This document shows positions 7,191 through 14,530 of a stretch of 22,471 nt of DNA, one piece after another. The notes below the pieces were generated by a model. It searched no databases. It was not told the origin of the DNA and worked only from the letters and a program-made list of their open reading frames with translations. This DNA comes from Wenzhouxiangella sp. (GTDB lineage: Bacteria; Pseudomonadota; Gammaproteobacteria; Xanthomonadales; Wenzhouxiangellaceae). Each line of letters opens with the position of its first letter. Position 1 is the stretch's first letter. Made by a program: the position numbers and the translations under genes. Where the stretch lies: assembly GCA_007123575.1 (NCBI GenBank), contig SKKV01000062.1, positions 1 through 22,471 of the forward strand, given 5' to 3'.

Positions 7191-8252
7191 TTTTTCCAGG
7201 TCTGCCCACAGGGCCAGCGCCGTTACTTCAGTTCCGGCACCGGGACCGGCCACCGTCAGCGGCAGTTCACCGTAGCAATCAGTGTAGATTTCAACCAGGT
7301 TGGCAGCGCCGGTCAGGCCCGCCAACGGGTGATTCGATTCAACCCGCTCCAGGCCGACCCGCGCACCCTTGTCAGCATCAAATCGACCGACATGAACAAA
7401 CCGGTCACCCTGCCCGGGCGCCCTGCCCGCGCACAGATGCCAGTGGGCATCAAACTCGTCACCGGCAGACAGATAGTCGCCAAGCGGCAGCGCCGCATGC
7501 TCGGACGCAACCAGGCTGTCAATCCGGACCTCGCTCAAGTCCAGCTGGTAGCCGGCGGCCCGGGCCAGAATGACCAGCTTGCGGGCAACATCCAGGCCGT
7601 CCAGATCCTGGCGTGGATCAGGTTCGGTCAGCCCGGCGCTTAGCGCCTCATTCAGGGCCCAAGAAGGAGCCACACCGGCATTGATCCGGCCACACAGGAA
7701 ATTCAAACTGCCAGACAAGGCACCGCCGAAGGCGTGGATCGTTTCCCCGCAGCGGCCCAGCCGTGTCAGCGTGGACAGTACAGGCAGTCCGGCACCGACC
7801 GTGGCCGAAGCCTGGTAGCCCTCGGGCTGTTGCTGCCAAGCGGCCTTCAACGACTGCCAACGCAGCTCGTCAGCAGCCAGGGCCCACTTGTTCGCGGTCA
7901 CGACACTCAAGCTTCGTCTTAGCCAGTCGGCGTGGCGATCGGCCACCTCGCGACTGGCCGTCGCATCGATGACAACCGCCTTTGCGCCGGCAAAGCGCTG
8001 CAACCAGGCGATCATCTGATCCAGGTCCGTGTCGGATCGTACGTGGGCGCTTTCCCCTGTCCACGCACAGTGATCCAGATCGCTGCCCAGCAGCATTTGT
8101 CGCGAGTTGGCAATGGCGACCAGGCGGCGGTCGGCTTGCTGGCGACGAAACTTGGCCAGCAGGGCCTGACCCACCCGACCGGGGCCAACCAGGGCGACTG
8201 CGATGGCAGGCTCAGGCAGCGCTTTCAGGCGCCTTGCTTCAGACAGCGGCAC
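7176..8252 (-). CDS. hom: Homoserine dehydrogenase (monofunctional)
   Basis: Reduces aspartate-4-semialdehyde to homoserine with NAD(P)H, the branch step supplying methionine and threonine. The Rossmann motif GPGRVG lies at residues 23-28. SVVTANKWAL holds Lys122, the position of the family's catalytic lysine. FGGALSGSLNFL and the C-terminal GTEVTALALWADLEKLA are family hallmarks. At 358 residues it has no N-terminal aspartokinase and no ACT domain, so classic threonine feedback is not apparent. The frame is open upstream to 8327, but the GTG at 8252 has GGGAGG at eight bases and yields a normal N terminus, so it is chosen. It overlaps metB by 14 bases as the last gene of metX-metB-hom under the SAM riboswitch. 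Confidence 0.9.
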   Translation of the reverse strand: MPLSEARRLKALPEPAIAVALVGPGRVGQALLAKFRRQQADRRLVAIANSRQMLLGSDLDHCAWTGESAHVRSDTDLDQMIAWLQRFAGAKAVVIDATASREVADRHADWLRRSLSVVTANKWALAADELRWQSLKAAWQQQPEGYQASATVGAGLPVLSTLTRLGRCGETIHAFGGALSGSLNFLCGRINAGVAPSWALNEALSAGLTEPDPRQDLDGLDVARKLVILARAAGYQLDLSEVRIDSLVASEHAALPLGDYLSAGDEFDAHWHLCAGRAPGQGDRFVHVGRFDADKGARVGLERVESNHPLAGLTGAANLVEIYTDCYGELPLTVAGPGAGTEVTALALWADLEKLANS

Positions 8253-9429
8253 GACGACGGCCTCCCGGTTGTTTTCCGATGGCTGCACGCGCCAGTGCCG
8301 CGTCGAGCTCGTTTTGCAGATCATCAACGGCCTCCAGGCCGACTGACAGTCTGAGCAGTCCGGGGACCAGCCCGGCCCGGTCCTGGTCTTCCGGGCGCAT
8401 GGCCGCGTGGGTCATGCTGCGCGGGTGGGCGATCAAGGTTTCCACCCCACCCAGCGACTCGGCCAGGGAAATGATCTGCAATCCGTCAACAAAGCGTCGG
8501 GCCGCGGCTTCGCCTCCGGCCAGCTCGAAGCTGATCATGGCGCCGAATCCTGCCTGCTGCCGGCGTGCCACCAGGTGGCCGTCGTGATCGGGCAGGCCCG
8601 GGTAGTGCACGCGCGCCACTTCCGGGGCGGCCAGCAGGCGCTGAACCAGGGCTTCGGCATTGCCCTGATGCGCCTGGAGGCGCACCGACAGCGTACGCAG
8701 TCCGCGCAAGGTCAGCCAGCTATCGAATGCCGACCCGGTCACGCCGATGCAGTTCGCCCACCAAGCAACTTGCTCGGCCAACTCGGCGTTATCGGCAATC
8801 ACAGCACCGCCAACTACGTCGCTATGGCCGTTGATGTACTTGGTGGTGGAGTGAACGACGATGTCGGCGCCCAGCGACAGCGGCTGCTGCAGGGCGGGTG
8901 ACAAGAACGTGTTGTCGGCCACGACCAGTGCCCGATGCGCCTTGGCCTGCTCAGCGACCCGGGCAATGTCGGTAATCCGCAGCAGTGGATTGCTGGGTGT
9001 TTCCAGCCAGACCATGCGGGCACCGTCGAGGTGGCGCCGATACTCACGCTCATCGCGAAAGTCAGTCCAGACCAGGTCGAAGGCGCCGCGCTTGGCCCAG
9101 GCATCGAACAGGCGGAAGGTGCCGCCGTAGCAGTCCAGCGGTGCAACCAGCTTGTCGCCAGGCTTGAGGAGCTGCAGCACGGCGCTGATTGCACCCATAC
9201 CGGTCGCCGTCACGACCGCGCCAGCACCACCCTCCAACCTGGCCAGGGCATCGCCCAGCAGATCGCGGGTGGGGTTGCCAGAGCGCGAATAGTCGTGCTG
9301 TCGTGGCTGGCCAAACTCGGCGAATGAGAAAGTGCTCGACAGGCAGATCGGCGGCACGACGGCACCGTGCTGGGTGTCGGATTCGATCCCGGCGCGAACG
9401 GCCACGGTAGCAGGTCGACGCGTGCTCAT
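8239..9429 (-). CDS. metB: Cystathionine gamma-synthase (PLP-dependent, MetB)
   Basis: Joins O-succinylhomoserine and cysteine to form cystathionine in methionine synthesis, in the cytoplasm. The 396-residue protein has the Cys/Met metabolism PLP fold: YSRSGNPT (47-54), the DCYGGTFRLF stretch, VVADNTF with Asp172, and HSTTKYINGHSD, in which Lys197 is the expected Schiff-base lysine. The C-terminal part carries LAESLGGVETLIAHP and GLLRLSVGLE, both typical. The ATG at 9429 follows AGGAGGGG at five bases and overlaps the metX stop as ATGA. Related enzymes in this family (MetZ, MetC) share these motifs; the adjacent succinyltransferase favours MetB, although direct sulfhydrylation (MetZ) cannot be excluded. 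Confidence 0.88.
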   Translation of the reverse strand: MSTRRPATVAVRAGIESDTQHGAVVPPICLSSTFSFAEFGQPRQHDYSRSGNPTRDLLGDALARLEGGAGAVVTATGMGAISAVLQLLKPGDKLVAPLDCYGGTFRLFDAWAKRGAFDLVWTDFRDEREYRRHLDGARMVWLETPSNPLLRITDIARVAEQAKAHRALVVADNTFLSPALQQPLSLGADIVVHSTTKYINGHSDVVGGAVIADNAELAEQVAWWANCIGVTGSAFDSWLTLRGLRTLSVRLQAHQGNAEALVQRLLAAPEVARVHYPGLPDHDGHLVARRQQAGFGAMISFELAGGEAAARRFVDGLQIISLAESLGGVETLIAHPRSMTHAAMRPEDQDRAGLVPGLLRLSVGLEAVDDLQNELDAALARAAIGKQPGGRRRAAV

Positions 9430-10397
9430 GCGATCCCCTCCTCGGCTAACAGACGATGGATGAGCCGATTGAAGCAATCCGGCTCCTTCAGGAATGCGTC
9501 ATGCCCATATCTGGACTCGATGTGATGCAGGCGAACCGGGCCGGGCAGGCGCGTTGCCAGCGCCTCGATTTGCTCGGGGGGCACCAAGGCATCGGAATCA
9601 ATGGCAACCAGATCCACGGGAAGGGTGAGTTCGCCCGGGTTCACTTCGTGCTGATCCAGGGAATTCGACAGGCTGTTGTAGTGTTCGGCGCTGAAGTTGC
9701 TGCTAAAGCAGCGCCCTACGTGATCCAGATAAGCACTGACCTCGGCCAATGTCTGTGCCGAGCCCTCGGTGGCAAAGCGCTGATCGAACTGCGCCGACGG
9801 GCGATAAGTGGTCATGGCCAGCGCCCGGGCCAGGGCAACGGCGCGCTCTCGCTGGCCGGTATCGACGCCAAAACGCAGAATTTCGCGCTGGATATGACGC
9901 AAGGCAACACTGGTCGGACGGGACCTATCAGCACCACTGATGGCCAGCAACCGCCCCAGTCGCTGACCATGGCGGGCGGCAAAGCACAACCCCACCATGG
10001 CTCCGTAGGATGCACCGATCAGCACATCCAGTTCAGGCAGGCCCAGATGGTCTAGCACAGCAGCCAGGGCATCGGCCTGGGTCTGGGTGCTCACCGTCTC
10101 GCCGTGTCCCAACCAGTCCAGGGTAAGGATACGGATTCGATCCGGGTTCAACGCACGCGCGCTACCGTACAGATCGCGCCACCAGCACTGCACCTGGCGA
10201 TTGGCGCTGATGCCACCCAGCACGCCAACCACCGGCGCAGTGACCGGCCCGTGTAGTCGGTAACGAATGGGCACATGCCTCTCGAGCTGGCCGGGTAACG
10301 GCCAATCCAGGTGATCGTCAACCAGTAGCGGCTCGGCAGCTTCTGGGGCGGGGGGCCGGATACAGTCCGGTTCGGTAAAGGCCAGGGCCTGGTTCAT
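9426..10397 (-). CDS. metX: Homoserine O-succinyltransferase (short MetX type)
   Basis: Activates homoserine by acylation, the first committed step of methionine synthesis. The 323-residue protein is an alpha/beta-hydrolase-fold acyltransferase. GGISAN (61-66) and LDWLGHG come before the nucleophile elbow GASYGAMVG with Ser130. The expected acid is Asp269 (DSDALVPP) and the base His299 (YGHDAFLKE). It resembles the compact xanthomonad proteins recalled as succinyl-CoA users rather than the longer acetyl-CoA MetX. The substrate is therefore family-based inference. ATG at 10397 has GGAG nine bases upstream; the frame is open further but lacks a ribosome-binding site there. First gene of metX-metB-hom, behind a SAM-I riboswitch. 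Confidence 0.88.
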   Translation of the reverse strand: MNQALAFTEPDCIRPPAPEAAEPLLVDDHLDWPLPGQLERHVPIRYRLHGPVTAPVVGVLGGISANRQVQCWWRDLYGSARALNPDRIRILTLDWLGHGETVSTQTQADALAAVLDHLGLPELDVLIGASYGAMVGLCFAARHGQRLGRLLAISGADRSRPTSVALRHIQREILRFGVDTGQRERAVALARALAMTTYRPSAQFDQRFATEGSAQTLAEVSAYLDHVGRCFSSNFSAEHYNSLSNSLDQHEVNPGELTLPVDLVAIDSDALVPPEQIEALATRLPGPVRLHHIESRYGHDAFLKEPDCFNRLIHRLLAEEGIA

Positions 10398-10500
10398 GTT
10401 GCATGCTCCGTCGATGTTGGTCAGTAAAACCCCAATCCATCGAGCTCTGCGATACATGACCGTGAGGGAGTTTGCTGCGGCCCGGCTGAAGGAAATTTGC

Positions 10501-10525
10501 AAAAGGCGCCAGGCGCGCGCGTCCT
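10501..10525 (-). terminator. Possible expression-platform terminator of the metX riboswitch
   Basis: Immediately after the last P1 strand, AGGACGC (10525-10519) can pair with GCGCCTT (10509-10503) with one mismatch and one wobble, around a nine-base GC-rich loop. The U-run is only four bases (10504-10501). A weak intrinsic terminator here would give transcription-level OFF control by SAM; alternatively the control is translational, though the ribosome-binding site is over 100 bases away. Confidence 0.35.
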
Positions 10526-10666
10526 CTCATCTCTCGGTCGCCGACCGCCAAGGTCAGCTTCCGCAGGAATTGGCACCGTCACGATGGACTACCACCCGGA
10601 AAGGGCTGAGTTCACCGCAGGTTGCCCCGACGTCAAAGGGCCTGTCCCTCGGTCGGTCTCGATGAG
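10526..10666 (-). ncRNA. SAM-I (S-box) riboswitch upstream of metX
   Basis: A cis-acting RNA that binds S-adenosylmethionine and lowers expression of the methionine operon. All four helices can be drawn by hand. P1 is CTCATC (10666-10661) with GATGAG (10531-10526). P2 is CCGAC (10656-10652) with GTCGG (10631-10627). P3 is GCGGTG (10618-10613) with CATCGT (10586-10581), plus inner pairs. P4 is GCTGACC (10558-10552) with GGTCGGC (10546-10540). The conserved S-box blocks are present in order: GAGGGA (kink-turn), AGGCCC, TTTGA, GGGGCAACC and GGTGCCAATTCCTGC. This is the expected placement, in the 5' leader of metX about 130 bases before its start. Confidence 0.93.
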
Positions 10667-10676
10667 TTGCCATTTC

Positions 10677-10706
10677 AAGCTAACCCACGGAAAGCAGAGC
10701 CGTCAA
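10677..10706 (-). promoter_or_regulatory. Putative promoter of the metX-metB-hom operon
   Basis: On the minus strand TTGACG (10706-10701) is followed after 18 bases by TAGCTT (10682-10677). The -35 box is good and the -10 box weak. Transcription from it would begin near 10670, just at the 5' edge of the riboswitch, which supports the call. Confidence 0.45.
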
Positions 10707-10790
10707 CAAACTTTGCGTTATAAGCCAACTATCTAACGGCTGACGCGTGAATTCATCCAATATTCAGGCTAAACTCGCAGTGGAGCACTC

Positions 10791-11888
10791 ATGGGCAGGC
10801 AAATGATGGATCAGTCGCGCTTGTACTTGGCGCCCTCCGACCAGGGAAGTGATGGTAGCCGTTCTTATCCGCTCAGCGACATGCCCTGCATGATCGGTCG
10901 CGCCTCCGATTGCGGGGTGCAGCTTGACTTCGATCGAATTTCACGCCATCACGCCCGCTTTGAAAACAGCGAATCCGGCCTGATCCTGCAGGATCTGGAG
11001 AGCACCAACGGAACCTTCGTTAATCACCAGCGTATCGCGGAGCCAACGCCCGTCCAAGCGGGAGATACGGTTCACTTCGCTGACCATGGCTTTGTCCTTC
11101 AGCAACGGCAATCCAGCGGCTCAACCCTGCTACCCAATGTGGCAACCGGCACTGAGCGCGCAACCGATACCATCGTTGGTTTCACGGCCCTGCCGACTGG
11201 TTTCCCGGTCCAGGCTCCCGAGTTTTTCGAGCTGCTCAACGACGAACTCGTCAACGGCATGAGCGAACCTGTAAAAAGCGCCAATGCAAGCTTGTACGGG
11301 CATGCGTTGCGCGCGCGCAGCACTCACCCCAAGCTCGCTGCCGAAAGCGGCACGCTGTTTCGTCTCGCCGCCGACCTTGGCGAAGAAGCCAGGCTGGCCC
11401 AATTGATTCGGGAGACATGTCTGAAGCAGGCGGCCGATGCCGGCCTGCAGTCCTGCCTGTTTCTGGAAGTTCATCCGGTTGAATGCGAAGACATGGATCT
11501 TTTGATCGACGAGCTTCTCGGGCTGGCGTCGCGCTATCGCCACATGTCCCTGGTTTGCGAGTTGCCGATTAACGCGCTTCCAGAGCACGGCAAGCTGGGG
11601 CACTGGCAGGGCAAACTGGCCCGTCGTGACATTGAGATCTGCGCCACCCAGGTCGCATTGGACAAGCCGGACCTGCTTTCCGAGATTGCCCGACACATCG
11701 ACTACCTGCGCCTTTCTTCCGCCCTGGGCGACAGTGCGATTAAGACTTCGGCAGCCGCATTGGACGGTCGCGCACGAATTCTGGCCGACAGCATCAACCA
11801 GGCCGAGCTCGTCGATCAACTGGCCGCAGCCGGGGCCGGCCTGTTTCAGGGCCCTGCCATCGGCAAGGCACAACCTATTGCGGGATAG
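10791..11888 (+). CDS. FHA domain protein with degenerate EAL domain
   Basis: A 365-residue cytoplasmic signalling protein. Residues 25-105 are a forkhead-associated phosphothreonine-binding domain with GRAS (36-39), SRHH (51-54) and STNGTFVN (71-78), all in the usual order. Residues from about 160 follow the EAL phosphodiesterase fold: LYGHALRAR where active enzymes have Y.EAL.R, then LFLEVHPVE, LVCELPINA, and a terminal GLFQGPAIGKAQP like the usual GYLFGRP end. The glutamate of EAL and other metal ligands are not evident, so it is probably a non-catalytic binder. ATG at 10791 has GGAG at five bases; ATGs at 10803 and 10806 are alternatives. It is divergent from the metX operon. A phospho-dependent partner is expected but not identifiable here. 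Confidence 0.8.
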   Translation: MGRQMMDQSRLYLAPSDQGSDGSRSYPLSDMPCMIGRASDCGVQLDFDRISRHHARFENSESGLILQDLESTNGTFVNHQRIAEPTPVQAGDTVHFADHGFVLQQRQSSGSTLLPNVATGTERATDTIVGFTALPTGFPVQAPEFFELLNDELVNGMSEPVKSANASLYGHALRARSTHPKLAAESGTLFRLAADLGEEARLAQLIRETCLKQAADAGLQSCLFLEVHPVECEDMDLLIDELLGLASRYRHMSLVCELPINALPEHGKLGHWQGKLARRDIEICATQVALDKPDLLSEIARHIDYLRLSSALGDSAIKTSAAALDGRARILADSINQAELVDQLAAAGAGLFQGPAIGKAQPIAG

Positions 11889-11892
11889 GTCA

Positions 11893-11918
11893 GCCCGAAC
11901 CGGCCTTGACTTTCGGGC
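11893..11918. terminator. Stem-loop after the FHA-EAL gene
   Basis: GCCCGAA (11893-11899) pairs perfectly with TTCGGGC (11912-11918) around a 12-base loop, starting four bases after the stop. There is no T-run. It may contribute to 3'-end stability or termination, but the structure is modest. The remaining sequence to the cysB leader at 12017 holds no gene I can support. Confidence 0.3.
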
Positions 11919-12016
11919 AGAACACGGCAATATAAGCGCAGCGCCGATTTGAGCCAGCTTGCGGGCGCTTGACAAATTCAGCTAAAGCGGTCGGCCCCCT
12001 CCGCCTTCCCCTTTTT

Positions 12017-12089
12017 GTTGAATCACGCAGCGCAAGCACTCATTCGGCCCCTGTTCAACCCGGAGCCGGCAAAACGCCGCTGATTCAAC
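12017..12089 (+). promoter_or_regulatory. Long inverted-repeat leader structure before cysB
   Basis: GTTGAATCA (12017-12025) is perfectly complementary to TGATTCAAC (12081-12089), which ends one base before the cysB ATG. The stem can continue inward, past one bulged base, as GC, one mismatch and GCG (12027-12032 with 12075-12080). An inner hairpin forms from TCGGC (12044-12048) with GCCGG (12065-12069). A second TTCAACC copy at 12054-12060 offers a competing partner for the left arm. Either an mRNA structure hiding the start or a CysB autoregulatory site would fit; neither is proven. Confidence 0.45.
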
Positions 12090-12090
12090 C

Positions 12091-13113
12091 ATGAAGCTGC
12101 AGCAACTCAGATTTCTGGCCGCCGTGGCCGATAACAACCTCAATATCACCAATGCCGCCGAAGCGCTGCATACCTCCCAGCCTGGTGTCAGCAAGCAGAT
12201 CCGTCTTCTCGAGGATGAACTCGGCCTGAAATTGTTCGTGCGCAAAGGCAAGCGCATCGACGCGCTCACGCCGGCCGGTGACAAGGTGGTTGAGCGCGCG
12301 CGCCTGGTGCTGCGCGAAGTCCAGGCCATCAAGGCCCTGGCCGACGAGCTTAGAGGCGAGGTTCGCGGCCTGCTCAGCCTGGCGACGACGCAAACCCAGG
12401 CCCGTTACGTGCTGCCACAGGTCATCCGCACTTTTCGCCAGCAGTTTCCTGAAATCAACGTCGAACTGCACCAGGGGACTTCGGAGCAGATTGCCCAGAT
12501 GATCGGGGAGCGCCAGGCAGATTTCGCCATGGCAACCGGCGGCGAAGACCATTTTCCGGATATGATCAAGTTCCCGGTATACCGCTGGGACCGGGTGGTC
12601 GTTGTGCCGCGTGACCATCCCCTGGCAGGCCTCAAGCAGCCACTGACCCTGGCACGCCTGGCGCCCTTTCCGCTGGTCACCTACCTGTTCAGCGACCGCC
12701 CCGAGTCGTCGCTGATGACCGCGTTTGGCGAGCAAAACCTGGACCCTCGCATTGCCTTTACCGCCAGGGATTCCGACATCATCAAGACCTACGTAAGAAC
12801 CGGCCTGGGCGTTGGCATTGTTGCCGGCATGGCGCTGGTACCAGACATCGATGACGATTTGCAGGTACTGGAAGCCAGCCACCTGTTTCCCCGCCTGACC
12901 ACCTGGATTGGCTGTCGTCGGGATCTACTGCTGAAGAATTTCCATGGCGATTTTCTGCGATTACTGGCCCCGCACCTGGACCCAGGGATTATCGACGATG
13001 CCCTGCGCGGTCGTCCCGTGCCAGATTTAAAAACGCTGATCAACAGCACGCCACTTCCGCTTCGCAATGCGTCTGGCCAGTCGGATGCGATTGACGGGCA
13101 GCCCAAGCCATGA
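12091..13113 (+). CDS. cysB: LysR-family regulator CysB
   Basis: A 340-residue transcription factor of the CysB branch of the LysR family, controlling sulfate assimilation and cysteine synthesis in response to N-acetylserine and sulfide in known members. The winged helix-turn-helix occupies residues 1-60 (LRFLAAVADNNLNITNAAEA, then SQPGVSKQIRLLEDELG). The effector domain contains TTQTQARYVLP, a stretch characteristic of CysB/Cbl and involved in the sulfate/acetylserine pocket, and later RTGLGVGIVAGMA. Length is slightly above the usual 324 owing to a Ser/Pro-rich tail of about 25 residues. No clear Shine-Dalgarno precedes the ATG; an inverted repeat lies just before it. The stop overlaps the next gene as ATGA. 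Confidence 0.9.
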   Translation: MKLQQLRFLAAVADNNLNITNAAEALHTSQPGVSKQIRLLEDELGLKLFVRKGKRIDALTPAGDKVVERARLVLREVQAIKALADELRGEVRGLLSLATTQTQARYVLPQVIRTFRQQFPEINVELHQGTSEQIAQMIGERQADFAMATGGEDHFPDMIKFPVYRWDRVVVVPRDHPLAGLKQPLTLARLAPFPLVTYLFSDRPESSLMTAFGEQNLDPRIAFTARDSDIIKTYVRTGLGVGIVAGMALVPDIDDDLQVLEASHLFPRLTTWIGCRRDLLLKNFHGDFLRLLAPHLDPGIIDDALRGRPVPDLKTLINSTPLPLRNASGQSDAIDGQPKP

Positions 13114-13763
13114 ACCAGCTTGCCGCAGCGATTTTTGACATGGACGGACTGTTGATCGACTCAGAACCGCTCTGGCAGGAAGCCGAAATCAGCTGCCTGC
13201 GCCCCCTGTGCGTGCCTCTGACTCGGGATATCTGCCGCGCCCAGGCCGGTCGAAGACTGGACGAAGTTCTGCATGACTGGCAACAGCAGTTTGGCTGGGA
13301 AGGCCCTGACCTCAAGGAATTGCACCGACGCATTATCGGCGAGGTTACCCGCCTGATCCTGTTGCGGGGCACGGCCCTACCCGGCGTTCATGAAACGATT
13401 GCTGACCTGCGCCAGGCCGGCTTGAGAATCGCAATCGCATCATCCTCGCCACATTCGCTGATTGATGCAGTCGTCGCCAAACTTAAGCTTGAGCCGCTGC
13501 TTGACCTGACCCACTCCGGCACCGACGAGGCACGCGGAAAGCCCGACCCTGGAATTTTCCTGACCACGGCCAAACGCCTGGGCACAAGCCCGGAGCAATG
13601 CCTGGTGTTTGAAGACGCGCCGGCTGGGGTCACCGCAGCCAACCGAGCCGGCATGCGCGTGATTGCCGTGCCATCAGTGGTGGAACCAGACCACCCCGAT
13701 TTCCAGGTCGCAGACCAGATCCTGAAGTCCCTGCTCGACTTCCAACTCACCCGATTCCGCTAG
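13110..13763 (+). CDS. HAD-family sugar phosphatase (HxpB/YniC-like)
   Basis: A 217-residue haloacid dehalogenase hydrolase of the beta-phosphoglucomutase/phosphatase branch. FDMDGLLIDSEPLW gives nucleophile Asp10 and acid Asp12. IASSSPHS supplies motif II, Lys in RGKPDP motif III, and FEDAPAGVTAA motif IV. The helical cap lies between residues 16 and 85. The DMDGLLIDSEPLW opening and GKPDPGIFL resemble Escherichia coli YniC (HxpB), which acts on 2-deoxyglucose-6-phosphate and hexitol phosphates; the actual substrate here is unknown. It overlaps cysB by four bases and is probably co-transcribed with it. It ends 38 bases from the convergent FFLEELY gene, with no evident terminator between. Confidence 0.82.
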   Translation: MNQLAAAIFDMDGLLIDSEPLWQEAEISCLRPLCVPLTRDICRAQAGRRLDEVLHDWQQQFGWEGPDLKELHRRIIGEVTRLILLRGTALPGVHETIADLRQAGLRIAIASSSPHSLIDAVVAKLKLEPLLDLTHSGTDEARGKPDPGIFLTTAKRLGTSPEQCLVFEDAPAGVTAANRAGMRVIAVPSVVEPDHPDFQVADQILKSLLDFQLTRFR

Positions 13764-13801
13764 ACGCCTCCCTGTTCCTTGAACCTTGACCCCCCCGCCC
13801 C

Positions 13802-14530
13802 TCAAACCTCAGGCCCACGCCCTATCCACTGTTCAAACGGCCAGTCACCGCCAGCCCGCATCGCCTCCAGCGCGGCCCCTTCGCGGCGTTCGATGGTATC
13901 GAGAAAATGACCGGCCGGACCCATGTGTGCAAAGGCATCCAACCCGCGCTGCAGAAAACCCTGCAAGGCACCGAAGCCGGCCATGACCGCTGGCCCGTGC
14001 ATGAGTCGAATCAGACGATGAACCATGGGGCGGGAGACGGTTTCATCGAGCAGCTCGCCAAGCTGACGAATCAGCCCTAGCTGCACGGAACGATCATCCC
14101 AGGCAGCCTGCTGACGGTAAGCCCAGGCATAGGCAGGTTGATCCAAAGTGGGTCGCTGGGCAAGCAGTTCCGCCAGGCCAAGATCAAACTCCAGGCTCAC
14201 CGCCTGCAGACGCACAGCATCGCCAACCGCCTGCAGCAGGTGAGCCGGCAAAAAGCGGCGCATGACCGGAACAACGCGGCCAAGCTGTTGATCGCGTTCA
14301 TGCACATTGCGACCACCATAGAGTTCGTCGAGAAAGAATTCACAGGCAGGTCGATAGCGAGGGTCGTCGCGAAGATCGGCATAGGTCGCATCCAGGCGCG
14401 CGCGCTGCCAATGCTGCAACTCATCCAGCCTCTGCCTCAACGCCGAATCGATTGTCCGGATGCGATCGGCAATTCGCTGATTGCGTTCGATCTGGGCCTG
14501 GAGGTGAGCGACGGCGTCAGCTTTGCTCAT
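13802..14530 (-). CDS. FFLEELY-motif protein of unknown function
   Basis: A 242-residue soluble-looking protein without signal peptide or membrane segment. Its most recognisable feature is FFLDELYGGRNVHERDQQL near residues 65-84, the signature of an uncharacterised family recalled under the name FFLEELY motif protein. The rest is predicted mostly helical, rich in Ala, Arg, Leu and Gln, with an acidic/basic helical opening (HLQAQIERNQRIADRIRTID) that could form a coiled coil. The N-terminal start is set by the ATGA overlap with the upstream peroxiredoxin gene, which implies co-translation with bcp. No enzymatic motif was recognised. A role in oxidative-stress or lipid-related physiology would be a guess from context only. 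Confidence 0.78.
   Translation of the reverse strand: MSKADAVAHLQAQIERNQRIADRIRTIDSALRQRLDELQHWQRARLDATYADLRDDPRYRPACEFFLDELYGGRNVHERDQQLGRVVPVMRRFLPAHLLQAVGDAVRLQAVSLEFDLGLAELLAQRPTLDQPAYAWAYRQQAAWDDRSVQLGLIRQLGELLDETVSRPMVHRLIRLMHGPAVMAGFGALQGFLQRGLDAFAHMGPAGHFLDTIERREGAALEAMRAGGDWPFEQWIGRGPEV

Noticed and set aside
10398..10502. Upstream extension of metX, including an ATG at 10457
   Set aside because: No ribosome-binding site precedes it, it lies in the riboswitch leader, and ATG at 10397 has GGAG nine bases upstream.
11969..11997. TTGACA as -35 of a cysB promoter
   Set aside because: The -35 is perfect, but the bases 16-18 further on are CG-rich with no -10 resemblance.
12085..12882. 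Minus-strand frame of 265 codons opposite cysB
   Set aside because: Antisense to conserved CysB sequence, with no domain pattern or start signals.
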